Positions 47,570-58,212 of a DNA stretch of 64,000 nucleotides are shown piece by piece (position 1 is the stretch's first letter; each line of letters opens with the position of its first letter). The notes under the pieces are model-generated. The model was not told the origin of the DNA, ran no database searches, and worked only from the letters and a program-made list of their open reading frames with translations. The DNA comes from Adiantum capillus-veneris (taxonomy: Eukaryota > Streptophyta > Polypodiopsida > Polypodiales > Pteridaceae). Position numbers and translations under genes: made by a program. The DNA is taken from assembly GCA_014529385.2 (NCBI GenBank), contig CM043957.1, positions 68,628,503-68,692,502 on the forward strand. Reading direction: 5' to 3'.

Positions 47570-47674
47570 CGTGCGTGCTTGGAAATTGGGGAAAGAGGTT
47601 GATAGCTTGATGGTTATGTATGTGAGCAAGTGTTGAAGTGTTCTATGCAACCAGTCTCCCCCCATCTCCCAACA
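46967..47674 (+). repeat. 3' LTR, second gypsy family
   Basis: A purine-rich run (GGTGGGAGGGA) precedes TGTTACAAATCTGG. It ends CTCCCAACA, 708 bp. A (GT)n tract lies at about 47523-47570. Confidence 0.88.
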
Positions 47675-47679
47675 GTTGT

Positions 47680-47769
47680 TACACACCCCATCAAGCTATT
47701 GGTCAACACACACACACACACACACACACAACATCAAGATTTGTTTTTCCCTACCAAAAGATTGAATGA

Positions 47770-47808
<39 letters not shown>

Positions 47809-48398
47809 ATGTGTATGCTAGATTTGTGTGAGGATTTTTATACAAATGTAGTCTCCTAAAGTGCAATAGAAGGGCATTGGTTTTGATCTACAATAATGAC
47901 TTTGATATGTATGTGTTTTGAAGTACAATAAAGAATTAAATATGTATGTGTCTTGGGGCACCAAGGGGGCTAGGGACAATTCTTTAATGAATTGAGAAAG
48001 ATTTTGATGAACTTAGAATATCTCAAATAAGTTTCAAAACCAAAGTATTCCCATTCCAAACATCTTTTTATTATTTTGTTTGCTCATGTGAACATCTTGC
48101 ATAATGCCACATGCCTTCAAGATACAAGCATAGGTGTGACTCCATAATCCAAAGAGCTTATCCCTAGCTTTGACGGCTTTGAAAACATCCCAAAACTTTG
48201 TCAAACTTCTCCTTGTATTGGGCATGTACAATGATAAGTGCATTTCAAGAGGTGTCATCTAGGACATGAAGAGCATCAAGAACTTATTGTTCTTCACTAA
48301 CTACAGTATAGCTTGCATACTTCTTGATGAACATAAGCATATCCTATGCATTAAAACTCCTCCTCCTCCTCCTCCTCTTCTTCTTTTTCTTATTCTTC

Positions 48399-48465
<67 letters not shown>

Positions 48466-48660
48466 CGCGCGCACGCACGAGTGCCTCTGCCTTCAAAGTA
48501 AATTAGATATAAAAACATGCTTCCAACCGTCACACCACCCCTTGGATTTTCTTATTCCATAGGATCCCAGTTTGACACGCTCTTAGGTTGCATCTACAAT
48601 TAGTTTGTGTCTATTTGGGCATGTGAGGTGGTGAAATTTCTTGACTTATGGAAGAGCTAC
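47680..48660. other. Microsatellite-rich intergenic sequence
   Basis: It holds (CA)n 47707-47731, (CT)n 47779-47804, (TCC/TCT)n about 48358-48400, (GT)n 48402-48457 and a (GC)n run 48457-48472. No gene is seen; segments resemble the left flank of the gypsy element. Confidence 0.7.
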
Positions 48661-48666
48661 ATAGAT

Positions 48667-49786
48667 TTATTGAACTGATTTTTGGGCTTGTCCACCCTCG
48701 TGTTCATCGCCTACTTCACCGGCCACCCTCGAAGTTACTTGGAGAACTCCACGATTTCGTAGAATGTTTTGTGTGAGATACTCAAGTTGATGTGAAGAAT
48801 TTTCCTCCTCACAACTCACACCCCAAACCTTTTTCCTCTTTCTAGCTATTGTAATATTATCCCCCTCCACTGCCGATTGCTGATAGAGTGGGGTGCCTCC
48901 AAGATCATTCTCAATCTCTCTTGCAATAGCAGCTTGGCCCAGTGCTTGGCCTTTGGTTGTGCTTGATGAGCAGGTTTCTATGCAGAAGGTCCGGCCCCAT
49001 TATATCTACCTTCCACAAATGCAAGCATCTATACACTTTGTAGCAAAGTGTTTGACAGATTGGACACGCATGCATCATACAAGCTCAAAATTTCTTTGTT
49101 TCCCTTGCCAACAAGCCAACAAGCCAACAAGCCAACTCACGTGATTTTTTTTTTACCAGGTTTGTAGTAGGAATATATGACAGATCATGCACTTCCTGTA
49201 ACACATTTGCATTCAAAGATAGTAGACTAACCCCAAAACAAAATGTACCCACAAATATTGTTTGGTAATGTTTACCCCAGCAAAGTGTTTTCTCCAGTGA
49301 GGGTATTGTACATGCCACCAACTTATCCAATAGTTCAATTGTGATAAGTTATAGCCACACACTTTTTCGGAAGCCCACCTATTTTTGTACAAACAAGTTG
49401 CCTCTTGCTCGCTCCTTGCGCAACACCATAATTTGCACATACTCTTGTGCTCATCTTGGGAATTCTTATGCATGTATTGCATGGTAGGAATGTGCAAGTT
49501 CTGCTCCCAATGAAAAAAGCATGAGCGCTCTTCCTTCCAAAACATTGTTAGGACCTTCGTTGAACACAATTTGAATAGCTTTCCAGTTTGCACCAACCTC
49601 ATCTGCCATGAATCCTCTAAAATCAGCTGGATGGTGTTCGTTATCCAACAACACCGCATTCATCATTTCCCAACCACAATGTGGCCTCAACATTGCGACT
49701 CTCATCACCTCAATTTTAGAGCATCGAGAGTCACTCATCAGCCACACACATACTACATCACATGTAACTTTGGTCCCATAGGTCAT
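48667..49786 (-). pseudogene. Transposase-like fragment
   Basis: On the minus strand, overlapping frames give GFMADEVGANWKAIQIVFNE, GPNNVLEGRERSCFFHWEQN and DEHKSMCKLWCCARSEQEAT (49700-49390), joined by a frame change near 49520. The pattern Asp...Asn-Trp, then C-x2-H, then a C-x-LW helix recalls the core of MULE-like DDE transposases, but I cannot assign it. The rest towards 48667 is decayed. Confidence 0.35.
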
Positions 49787-49809
49787 ATTTGACCTCCGAT
49801 TCCAATAAT

Positions 49810-49813
<4 letters not shown>

Positions 49814-49861
<48 letters not shown>

Positions 49862-49981
49862 GGGCTGGGAGGGAGAGAGAGAGAGAGAGAGAGAGAGGAG
49901 GGGGGGGGGGGGGGGGCAGATGGACAGAGTGAGAGAGTAAATTAGTAAAAAAAATTGTGGCGTATTTTACTGAGGCGACTA

Positions 49982-50031
<50 letters not shown>

Positions 50032-50075
50032 CGGGCTGAGAGAGAGATAGAGAGCGAGGGGGGGGGGGGGGATGG

Positions 50076-50113
<38 letters not shown>
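49814..50113. repeat. Mirror-like CT/GA microsatellite pair with G-runs
   Basis: The order (CT)n 49814-49857, (GA)n 49873-49897, G-run 49900-49917, then (CT)n 49986-50028, G-run near 50059-50071, (GA)n 50080-50113 repeats twice. AAG(T/C)GGGCTG(G/A)GAG follows each CT tract. It looks like a duplicated compound unit of about 175 bp. Confidence 0.85.
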
Positions 50114-50117
<4 letters not shown>

Positions 50118-50173
50118 TTTAGCATTGTTTTGCAAATCAAAGCCTTGTGCCACATTTTTTGTTCAGATTTAAG

Positions 50174-50293
50174 ATGGCCCCTGCCAAGAAATCTGATGTT
50201 AAAGATTTTGTTGAGTTCATTTACAATGGAAAGGCAATTGGTTTAAGCCAAATCGATAAGACATCGAACTTGGATTCTATTCATGGGCAATGA
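50174..50293 (+). CDS. 39-codon ORF after a GA tract
   Basis: The ATG at 50174 opens MAPAKKSDVKDFVEFIYNGK and stops at TGA 50291. Composition is protein-like (Lys-rich start, aromatic pair). It may be a first exon of an uncharacterised transposon gene; no partner exon is recognised downstream. Confidence 0.25.
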   Translation: MAPAKKSDVKDFVEFIYNGKAIGLSQIDKTSNLDSIHGQ

Positions 50294-50512
50294 TGAAAGT
50301 ATATCATGGCAAGGATGCTCCTCTCCCTCGTGTCCCTTTTACGTTTTGTGGGATCTATTGTTGTATTGTTATCATTGCTACTGTTACTCTGGAGTTTAGT
50401 CCACTCTTTTGGCATTGGCTCAGAGCACTACTTGGATCTCAATGAACATTGTACTGGATATCAGTTGTAATTTCCTTATCCGAATAGTCTCAGTCTCTTG
50501 TTCCATTTCACT

Positions 50513-51058
50513 TCAGTCTTTGTAAAGAGGCAACAAAGTGTCATAAATGTCCTGTGAGCTTACATTACTGTCTCTAGTACATGACAGCAAGGGCTGAACA
50601 GAATCTTTCACAAACACTACATCCCGTGAAACCAGAATACGTTTTGTTTGTGGATGATACAACCTGTAACCTTTGCTTTCAGCACTATAACCAACAAAAA
50701 TACATTTGACAACCTTATCATCCAATTTTCTGCGCTGCACTTGTGGCACCAAAGCATATGCCAAACAGCCAAAAACACGCATGTGCTCAATAGAAGGCTT
50801 TCTATCATGCCATGCTTCATATGGAGTAATAGACTGCAAAGCTTTCGTAGGACACCTGTTAAGTACATAAGTGGCACACATGATGGCCTCAAGCCAAAAA
50901 GAATGCGGCAAAGCTTGACTTTTGACCATACATCGTGCCATTTCCGTTAGTGACCTGTTTTTCCTCTCAGCAACACCATTTTGCTGAGGTGTATAAGGCA
51001 CTGTACATTGGGGTTTTATCCCACGACTAGCCAAAAATGCATTAAATTCATGAGACAT
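50513..51058 (-). pseudogene. Ty1/copia integrase fragment
   Basis: The frame is clean over 181 codons. It shows TVPYTPQQNGVAERKNRSLT, with the catalytic Glu in AERKNR, then FWLEAIMCATYVLNRCPTKA, ITPYEAWHDRKPSIEHMRVF, and GYSAESKGYRLYHPQTKRIL before SRDVVF. The part encoding the first two catalytic residues is absent upstream at 51059, and no LTRs or reverse transcriptase flank it. Confidence 0.9.
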
Positions 51059-52080
51059 ATACTCCCCCCCTCGATACAGTCTACTTGCATGAGCTTATCT
51101 GACTAGCTCTAACAATCCAACTTGGGATACCTGTCAGAAGTGACCAACTCATTCTAGTGATACACCTACATACCTCAAGGTGCACCGCACAAGGATTGTC
51201 TCTTCTCTTCCAATCTTTCTAGTATGAGCTTCATTTTACATCTCTTGTTAAAAAACTACCAGATCTTTGGACTTATTTTGTGACACTAGAAACAAGGTTT
51301 TGAGGTTTTGCTAATTTTGCAATTAGGTTATGACTCGAGAAAATTTGAGGACTTTTTTCTAATGACTACTATATTAAGAGACCTAAGAAAAGTTTCAAGT
51401 TAAAAATTGCCCAAAATTTAAGGCTTTTTTGTAACAAAATTCAACAAAAATCCTTCAACTCATAAAGAGATTGTATTTTATTATGTTTATATTTGAATTC
51501 TAATAGGTAACAACATTTCAAAAAGGAAAAATAACTTTAAATGCCTAAATTTTGTGCCTACTATAAGTAATACGAAGAAATTGTAATTCTCAATACTTAT
51601 CAAAGTATCACTGTAGTTATGATTTAAACTAATTCTATACGTTAAATTCAAGAAAAACAAAAGTATCCAACCCTACATAAACTTATAATAAAGACGCATT
51701 TTGAAACTTTTTGCATGCATAATTTATCAAAATCATAAATTTTTCACCATAGAAGGGTGTGAATGAGATAAAAGATGCTCCAATCGTGGGGTTGTTGAGG
51801 TTTTGACGATGCAAGAAAATCTCTCCATATCGAAGCTTACAAAATGTCTTTGCTAATACTTGTAAAATTATGTAGCAATAGTGTAAATAATCAATGGATA
51901 CTTTCTTTGTAGGCTTACAAAGCTTAGGTACCCATTCTTCAAAAGCATCACATGCATTTTTGTGAGAGTAAACTTTATGGGTCTAATCCTGAATCGCTAT
52001 AACCTCAAAAGTTTTAGTAGACAATTTTCACAAATATCATGATTAGTGTATAAAGATTCCTCCCTTCATAAGTGATAACC
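51059..52080. other. AT-rich sequence, no gene seen
   Basis: No coding frame, RNA or repeat boundary stands out. Confidence 0.5.
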
Positions 52081-53062
52081 TCCCCTACACTAGCTCCGTG
52101 CACCCATTAACAAGAATCTCGCTAGATACCCGGTCGGAAAAGGAGGACGTAAAATCGCCCCTCTCTCTCCTCTCTCTTCCCCGCCTGTTTCGCCATCGCT
52201 GCCCTCTGCAACCCTCCTGCATCGCAAGCTCTGCCCCACAACTCCCATGCATACCCCTGTCCGTGATGCGCCCGGCTCTGCCAAAAAGCACAGATCAACT
52301 TCCGCGCGGGGATTTGCAATTGTGACAGGCCAACGGAGCACACGCCATTCCGTGTCAATGCCTTACGCGATGAGACCAACTCTGCCAGAAAGAGACAGCC
52401 TTTAGGCTCAGCGTGCGCACACACACAGACACACCCGATACTCTCTGGCTCTCACAAAGAGAGAGATAAGACTCAATCTCATGCGTTGCTCTCAACGTTT
52501 GGCACGTTGATGCTCAATTTGTGCCACCTGGCCGCGGTCACGTCGCCTTTTCCTTGCCTTTTCTCTCGCCTCACTCGACAGTAGAGGTATCTTGCTCGAT
52601 TCCTCTTAATGAGACCTGCTTGCAAAATTGGGCACGTCTATTGGGTCTATCGTGCACTTCATTAATTTATTAACTCAGAAGATTCATTTCGCATGCCATT
52701 TGCAAAAGCAAAAGTCTCTGATGTGCTCGTTCACACGATGCATTTGCCCTTGTGCGTGTCGCTGCGGTGCATACTTGCATCGCCGTTCTCTATCTCTATC
52801 TCCGTTCGCTCTCCACCCACACCAGACACTCAATCGTGCACTCTGCGCGCTTGCAAAGAGCGACTCTCCCTCTGTTGTGCATCCAGCTTTCCTATCGCCA
52901 TGACGAAAACCCCCATCCCTCTGTTGTACTCCCTGCGCCTTCACGCCCCTGCAGTATTCCGCAGGACTCTTCCTGTCCTATGAACTGGGTCTCCTTTGGC
53001 CATCACAAAAACCCCCATCGCTCTGCTCTACTCCTACGCCTTCACCATGCAGATCCCATCCT

Positions 53063-53115
<53 letters not shown>

Positions 53116-53320
53116 CTCTACATCAACAGCTTTGCTGCATTGCTTTGCACACGCCCCGGAGTAGCTTCCCCCTCGTTGTGTCTACATCGCAACCTGCCAC
53201 CCTAGCACTGGCAACCCCAACCGACTTCTATCAAAGGCGACTCCTCCAAATTTCCCAAAATTCCCTTGGTTCTGAGAACAGGTTAAAACTAGAAATTGAG
53301 TTGGTTTTGCAGGTTTAGGA
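52081..53320. other. GC-richer sequence with small repeats, no clear gene
   Basis: Open stretches exist in several frames but none resembles a known protein. A diverged direct repeat of period about 102 bp (GCCAT(G/C)AC(G/A)AAAACCCCCATC at 52897 and 52999) and a (GA)n tract (53064-53113) are present. Confidence 0.4.
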
Positions 53321-53426
53321 GATGAATTGCTTCATTATTTTAAGAAATAACTCCACGCACACATGCAAGGTTACATGATTTCCTATTCAAACTAAAAGAC
53401 CTAGATTTACTCTTAACTTTGCTCTT

Positions 53427-53569
53427 GCATCCTTGAAACAAAGGCATCTCTATAGATTCCTATCAAAACAAACCGAGAAAAAGACTAAATTAGAGATTGC
53501 ATCCTTGAAACAAAGGCATCTCCATAGATTCCTATCAAAACAAACGAGAAAAAGACTAAATTAGAGAGA
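53427..53569. repeat. 72-bp tandem duplication
   Basis: Two almost identical units start GCATCCTTGAAACAAAGGCA at 53427 and 53499. Confidence 0.9.
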
Positions 53570-53732
53570 CATAGTAGATGCATGTGGCTTTTTCTCTTCT
53601 TTTTTTTGGGCCCCAAAACTTACAATGGTGAGAAAATTATGTTGACAAATCCAGAAAATTACAAATTCGTGGCAACTGAAGTATCTATGATCCTGATGTA
53701 CGTGACATTTTATCCGAATCTTTAAAAAAAGG

Positions 53733-53776
53733 ACACGCCAATGTATTTTCTTAGTACCAAACTAGTGTTAAACTCA
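53733..53776 (-). repeat. Terminus of a second TTAA-type MITE
   Basis: The minus strand reads TTAACACTAGTTTGGTACTA, matching the left end of the insert at 44060 over about 18 bp including TTAA. The other terminus was not found to the left, so this may be a broken copy. Confidence 0.5.
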
Positions 53777-54459
53777 AATTTTACGCCGAACATCATTTTT
53801 CATTTGTCATGATCTCCAGACAAATCTATGACGCTACGTATATATATTAGACTCTATTTTTGGACAATGTTTATATTCAGTACACTTTTTGGACGAGACA
53901 AATGTGCCACCATGATCATTTGCTATATAAACATTCTAAGAGCATAAAATGCATTATGCAAAGTGAGAAAATATTGACAACGCCTCATCTAGGGCCACGA
54001 TTGCTTCGTATGGTATGGAAGAACAACAACTACTCAGGGGGTTCACGATTCAATACCCCTTATATAACGTGCATTCACGGGATATTAAACAAACTCTCTT
54101 TTAATACGTTTGAATGAATAAAATGATAATTTATTTTTTTAAAAAATTCAAAATTAAATATAAAAATTTTTTATATTAATATATCTATGTTAAATTATAT
54201 AATTTTTTTGTATTTTAAAACCCCTTCTTTTGAACTCACGTTATATATTAATATGATTATATAGTGCATTCCCCCAAAACAACTACAACAACCTCTTTTA
54301 CACATGTAACACAAAATACATTTAACATCCAATCCCATATTCCAAAAGGCATAAAAAACTAGGGTAAAACTTCCATTTCACATTATGTTTGCGCTAGGGC
54401 ATGACAACGCATGACCATTTCTTTAGAACGATTTGGAACTTTGCAGATATGAGAGAGGA
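53777..54459. other. AT-rich sequence, no gene seen
   Basis: No feature is supported between the MITE terminus and the G-rich block. Confidence 0.5.
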
Positions 54460-54543
54460 AGGGGGGGGGGGAGGGGGGGGGGGAGGGGTGGGGATGGGGT
54501 GTGACTTGGAGGGGGGGGGGGGCGTGGGGATGGGGTGTGACTT
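54460..54543 (+). repeat. G-run block with duplicated 3' part
   Basis: Several runs of 9-14 G are separated by single A or T bases. GGGGATGGGGTGTGACTTG occurs twice. The plus strand could form G-quadruplexes. Confidence 0.85.
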
Positions 54544-55032
54544 GTGTGTTCAAACAATGTTTTAAACCATACTCTTTGTGGCATATTTGTATGTAAAACG
54601 AAAAGCAAAGTAGCAACTAACGAGCCTTGAGTGTGAGCATGCGTGAGAGTTAGTTAATCAAAAAGCAATAGGTAGGTTTTAAAAAAAAGGCTTTGTTTAA
54701 AGAATCTAGTGACACATGTGCATATACATATACAAAGCTATGCATTGCTAAGATTTGAACTCAACCCCAAGTCAAACCAAACCGCCTTCGAATTGATTCT
54801 ACAATACTCCTTTAGAAGTTGTAAGAGTCAGATCTCACTCCCCAACTTTAAGTGCCACGGGGTCTCAACCATGGGATCAAAGCTCTCATGCAAAATCAAG
54901 GGCATTCGCAGATCTTGATCATTGCCGGATAAAAACTAAATTTGAAATCTCGAGTTTAGTTTTTATGTCAACATCTATTGTCTTAACTTCAAGTTTATGG
55001 GTGGAAAAACACATCTATTTCAAGAAAATGCA
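54544..55032. other. Intergenic sequence, no gene seen
   Basis: Only a B-box-like GAGTTCAAATC on the minus strand near 54750-54765 stands out, without a matching A-box. Confidence 0.4.
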
Positions 55033-55145
55033 TGCGGACGTGATGGTTAAGGCCCATGTCCCTCAAGCTAGTGATGAGGGTTCAAATCCCGGCTAAGGAA
55101 GCGAGGGCATCTTGAGATTAGGGCTTCCGTAGCCTGTAAAAGCAA
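55033..55145 (+). repeat. tRNA-derived SINE-like head
   Basis: GACGTGATGGTTAAGGCCCA (A-box-like) is followed after about 30 bp by GAGGGTTCAAATCCCGG (B-box). The spacing fits an internal RNA polymerase III promoter. A tail with no clear poly-A follows. No cloverleaf as good as the one at 40404 is formed, so a SINE relic is likelier than a tRNA gene. Confidence 0.45.
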
Positions 55146-55913
55146 AACTCGGGATCCTGATATTAGTTTTGAAATATCTAAACTCGAGATGCCAAGTTTA
55201 GTTTCAATAGATCGATGGTCCAAATCGATTATCGTTTCGCCTTTCACTTGGGACCATTGATCCCATTGTTAAGACCACGTGACCCTTAAAGGGGAGGGGT
55301 CGCACTCAAGGTGAGCACGCGAAAGTCACCACAGATCTGGTTTTTTATGGCAGATTTCATGCTCCTTCGTAACCTTGCAATCTCCCTACTAGTCTTCCTA
55401 AAAATGAAGGGGCTAAGCTATTGTTTAGGTGAAGCAAGATGCACCGCATTTGTCTCCAAATTTCAACCAACCAGCTTGATGTAGTTTTCGAAGGTCTTTG
55501 ACAAAATTATAGTAGACCTACTCTCCTCCGAGGGGTACGACCAAGATTATGTCTTCTTTCCACTACCCCTACTAATACCTAGCGCGACCCGGCCCTAAGG
55601 AGGTAAAATTGGAGGAAATGGGATGGGTTTATATGTATGGTAGGTGATGGGTTACCAACTGTTGGGGCAAGAGCCTTACTCTTGAAATTCCTGTGATGAT
55701 GATAGGCAAGAGAGTGATGAGTCATGTGGCGGGATGGGGACATGGACACACACTAGCTATGTATAACAGACATCATCACTAGGGCAAGCGGGGAGGATGG
55801 GGGGGCTATTTGCCACGTCAGCAAACGTCCGCACATGTCAGCAACTGGTGATCTCCATCACACACATGCTCACGCCTGAACAAAGCTGTCGTCCTCCCAA
55901 AAAAAAAAAAACA

Positions 55914-55947
<34 letters not shown>

Positions 55948-55989
55948 ACATATCCACCTATGTTAGCGCAATACTCACTTGCGCTCGAA

Positions 55990-56042
<53 letters not shown>

Positions 56043-56076
56043 GCTCCTATGACATTAAAATACTTCTCTCACCCAC

Positions 56077-56116
<40 letters not shown>

Positions 56117-56226
56117 GTTTGGCCGCTTTCCCCTCTCTAGCTAGGTCTCTCGCTCTCACAGACAAAAGGAGCACATTCATATGGCCTCTCTCCTCTCTCA
56201 TGTCTGGGCTGACTCTTCGCTCCTGG

Positions 56227-56261
<35 letters not shown>

Positions 56262-56842
56262 CCCCCACTGTCCACAGCTTGCTTTGCACGCGCTCTCTCG
56301 ACCCCTCACCGATCTCGCCCCGTTCTCAATATACCACACCGAGCCTTATTATAATGGAGATAAAATCCACGCTTTATAAGTTTTGAATTTGCAACGTAGT
56401 GTTGAGAGAGAGAGAGAGAGAGAGTCCCTCCTGCAGAAGAGTGCCATAGATTTCCGGCAATATCTACGATTCCCCAAAACGCCTTTGCAAGCCAAGCCTC
56501 CTTCCCTCTTTGTCTGCTGTCTTTTGTAAGCCTGAGAGTGTACGCCCCAGTACTTGGGCAGGGGATTGTTTCTGTGTTCTCTCCCTCTCTCTCTCTCTCT
56601 AAATCTGCGCCTGATCTCCATAGGCGCTGTTGCTGTTCTGCTGCTGTTGGCGCTCTGCCTATACTGCCATAGCTGCCGGCTTGACTTAACGTAAGAGGCC
56701 GGTGTGCAGCAATGATGCTCCGTGTCTGCGCATGAGCCCCCTCCGCACAGGCCACGAGGTTCATAAGGATAAAGGGCAAAGCTCACTTGACAAGAAACGG
56801 TGCACGCGCGAGCAGCCACAGATAGAGAAAGCCATTGCCTCC

Positions 56843-56894
<52 letters not shown>

Positions 56895-57000
56895 CTTCCA
56901 TGGCTAGCCTCCCCATGAGGTCAGATTTGTAAGGGCATGCGCGAGCTCGAGGTACGCGTGGTGCAGGCGGCAAATTCAAGGCAGTGGAAGCTGCGAAGCC
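55146..57000. other. Microsatellite-rich upstream region of the glutaredoxin gene
   Basis: It contains (CT)n and (CA)n tracts at about 55917-56114 and 56229-56259, and (GA)n at about 56405-56424 and 56845-56892. Scattered open frames are mostly repeat-driven. I see no gene. Confidence 0.6.
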
Positions 57001-57050
57001 TGAAGTGAGCATAACAGACCCCCTTTGCAGTCCGGCTTCCTTGGAAAGCC

Positions 57051-57058
57051 TATAAAAG
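57051..57058 (+). promoter_or_regulatory. TATA box
   Basis: TATAAAAG lies 433 bp before the glutaredoxin ATG, in GC-richer sequence. Transcription would start near 57080-57090 and leave a leader of about 400 nt, which might include an intron. Confidence 0.6.
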
Positions 57059-57490
57059 GCGCAGGCCATAGCTGGGTGCTGCAGCTCATTGTTGGCAAAT
57101 CATACCGTTGTGAGATCAGCATACACACACTCACATAATTAAGAGCAGTTGTGACTGGAGTTTTTCTTCGATCATTGGTCAGCTTATTCTCCACTTTCAT
57201 AAGGTTCCAGCCTTAGAGGGAAAACTAGGATTGCCATTTTATATGCTAATTATCGCTGCCTAAGGTATTGCAGCTAGCGTACCGCAGAAGCAGCCATTTC
57301 CTAAGGTATTATTATTGATTTATCCAAATTAATGCAGTGCTGCAGAGAATGGCTTTGCTCAGATGATCAGCTGTTGGGTTAAGGTTCAGAGATCTAAATA
57401 AATTCGGCTGATTAAGGTTCACGCAGTTGCACTTGTCGAAATCCCATTGGCCCAGACCTTACAATTTACATTTTGCCAATTCTATTCACA

Positions 57491-57937
57491 ATGTCGAGAT
57501 CGCAAATGCACAAGATGCTGCTGGCGGAGGCGCATACAAGCGCTAGTCTGAAGGGGCGCGTTCCTACGAGCCTGCAGCTGATGAGCCCGCGGGAGGGCCC
57601 AGCGGAGCGGGTGGAGCGAGTGGTGGCGGAGAATGCGGTGGTGATATTCAGCGTGTCAACGTGCTGCATGTGCCACGTGGCAAAGAAATTGTTTTGTAGT
57701 ATGGGAGTGAATCCGAGCGTGGTGGAGTTGGATCAAGAGAGCGGCGGCGCCGACATGGAGCGCGCCCTGCTGGCCAAGCTGCTGCTGCATGGCGCCGACC
57801 TGCAGCCCCGTCCACCCTCCCTGCCTGCGATCTTTGTGGGCGGCCAGCTCATCGGGGGCCTCGACCGTCTCATGGCCTGCCATATCTCGGGCGCCCTCAT
57901 CCCCCTTCTCAAAGAAGCTGGTGCCCTCTGGTTGTAA
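57491..57937 (+). CDS. CC-type glutaredoxin (ROXY class)
   Basis: This is a 148-residue, intron-less, intact gene. The thioredoxin fold starts at VVAENAVVIFSVSTC. The active site is CCMC (about residues 57-60), the hallmark of the land-plant-specific CC class. SLPAIFVGGQLIGGLDRLMA holds the cis-Pro region and glutathione-binding GG. The C-terminus GALIPLLKEAGALWL has the L-x2-LL and ALWL elements used by ROXY proteins to bind TGA-type bZIP factors and TOPLESS-type corepressors (established in Arabidopsis). It is therefore probably a nuclear transcriptional co-regulator rather than a general reductase. The N-terminal 40 residues are longer than in small ROXY proteins. Codons are GC-rich, unlike the surroundings. 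The ATG at 57491 is the first in frame. Confidence 0.93.
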   Translation: MSRSQMHKMLLAEAHTSASLKGRVPTSLQLMSPREGPAERVERVVAENAVVIFSVSTCCMCHVAKKLFCSMGVNPSVVELDQESGGADMERALLAKLLLHGADLQPRPPSLPAIFVGGQLIGGLDRLMACHISGALIPLLKEAGALWL

Positions 57938-57953
57938 ATCTCTATTCACACAC

Positions 57954-57955
<2 letters not shown>

Positions 57956-57996
<41 letters not shown>

Positions 57997-58050
57997 GACA
58001 CACACAACTCGCACGTACACTTCCTCGAACTCCCACAGTATACGTAGCAA

Positions 58051-58101
<51 letters not shown>

Positions 58102-58134
58102 GCATTCTCTCTCTCTCACACACACACACACACG

Positions 58135-58200
<66 letters not shown>

Positions 58201-58212
58201 CTCTCTCTCTCC
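57956..58212. repeat. CT/CA microsatellites in the glutaredoxin 3' UTR region
   Basis: Alternating (CT)n and (CA)n tracts start 19 bp after the stop codon and run for about 250 bp. The frames they open are not genes. Confidence 0.9.

Larger units (their letters stand above)
38692..47679 (+). mobile_element. Ty3/gypsy element of a second family
   Basis: LTRs lie at 38697-39415 and 46967-47674. Flanks GTTGG (38692-38696) and GTTGT (47675-47679) look like a target duplication with one change. The primer site, gag, protease, reverse transcriptase, RNase H and integrase follow in gypsy order. The sequence differs from the other gypsy family in the window. It is interrupted by a TTAA-flanked 1.3-kb insert and by many stops. 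Confidence 0.88.

Noticed and set aside
50513-51058. Complete copia element
   Set aside because: Only part of the integrase is present; no gag, reverse transcriptase, RNase H or LTRs were found nearby.
52098-53318. Overlapping ORFs in the GC-richer stretch
   Set aside because: Six frames compete with no domain, no splice pattern and repeat-driven composition.
57656-57955. Minus-strand ORF opposite the glutaredoxin
   Set aside because: It is a shadow of a GC-rich coding sequence on the plus strand.
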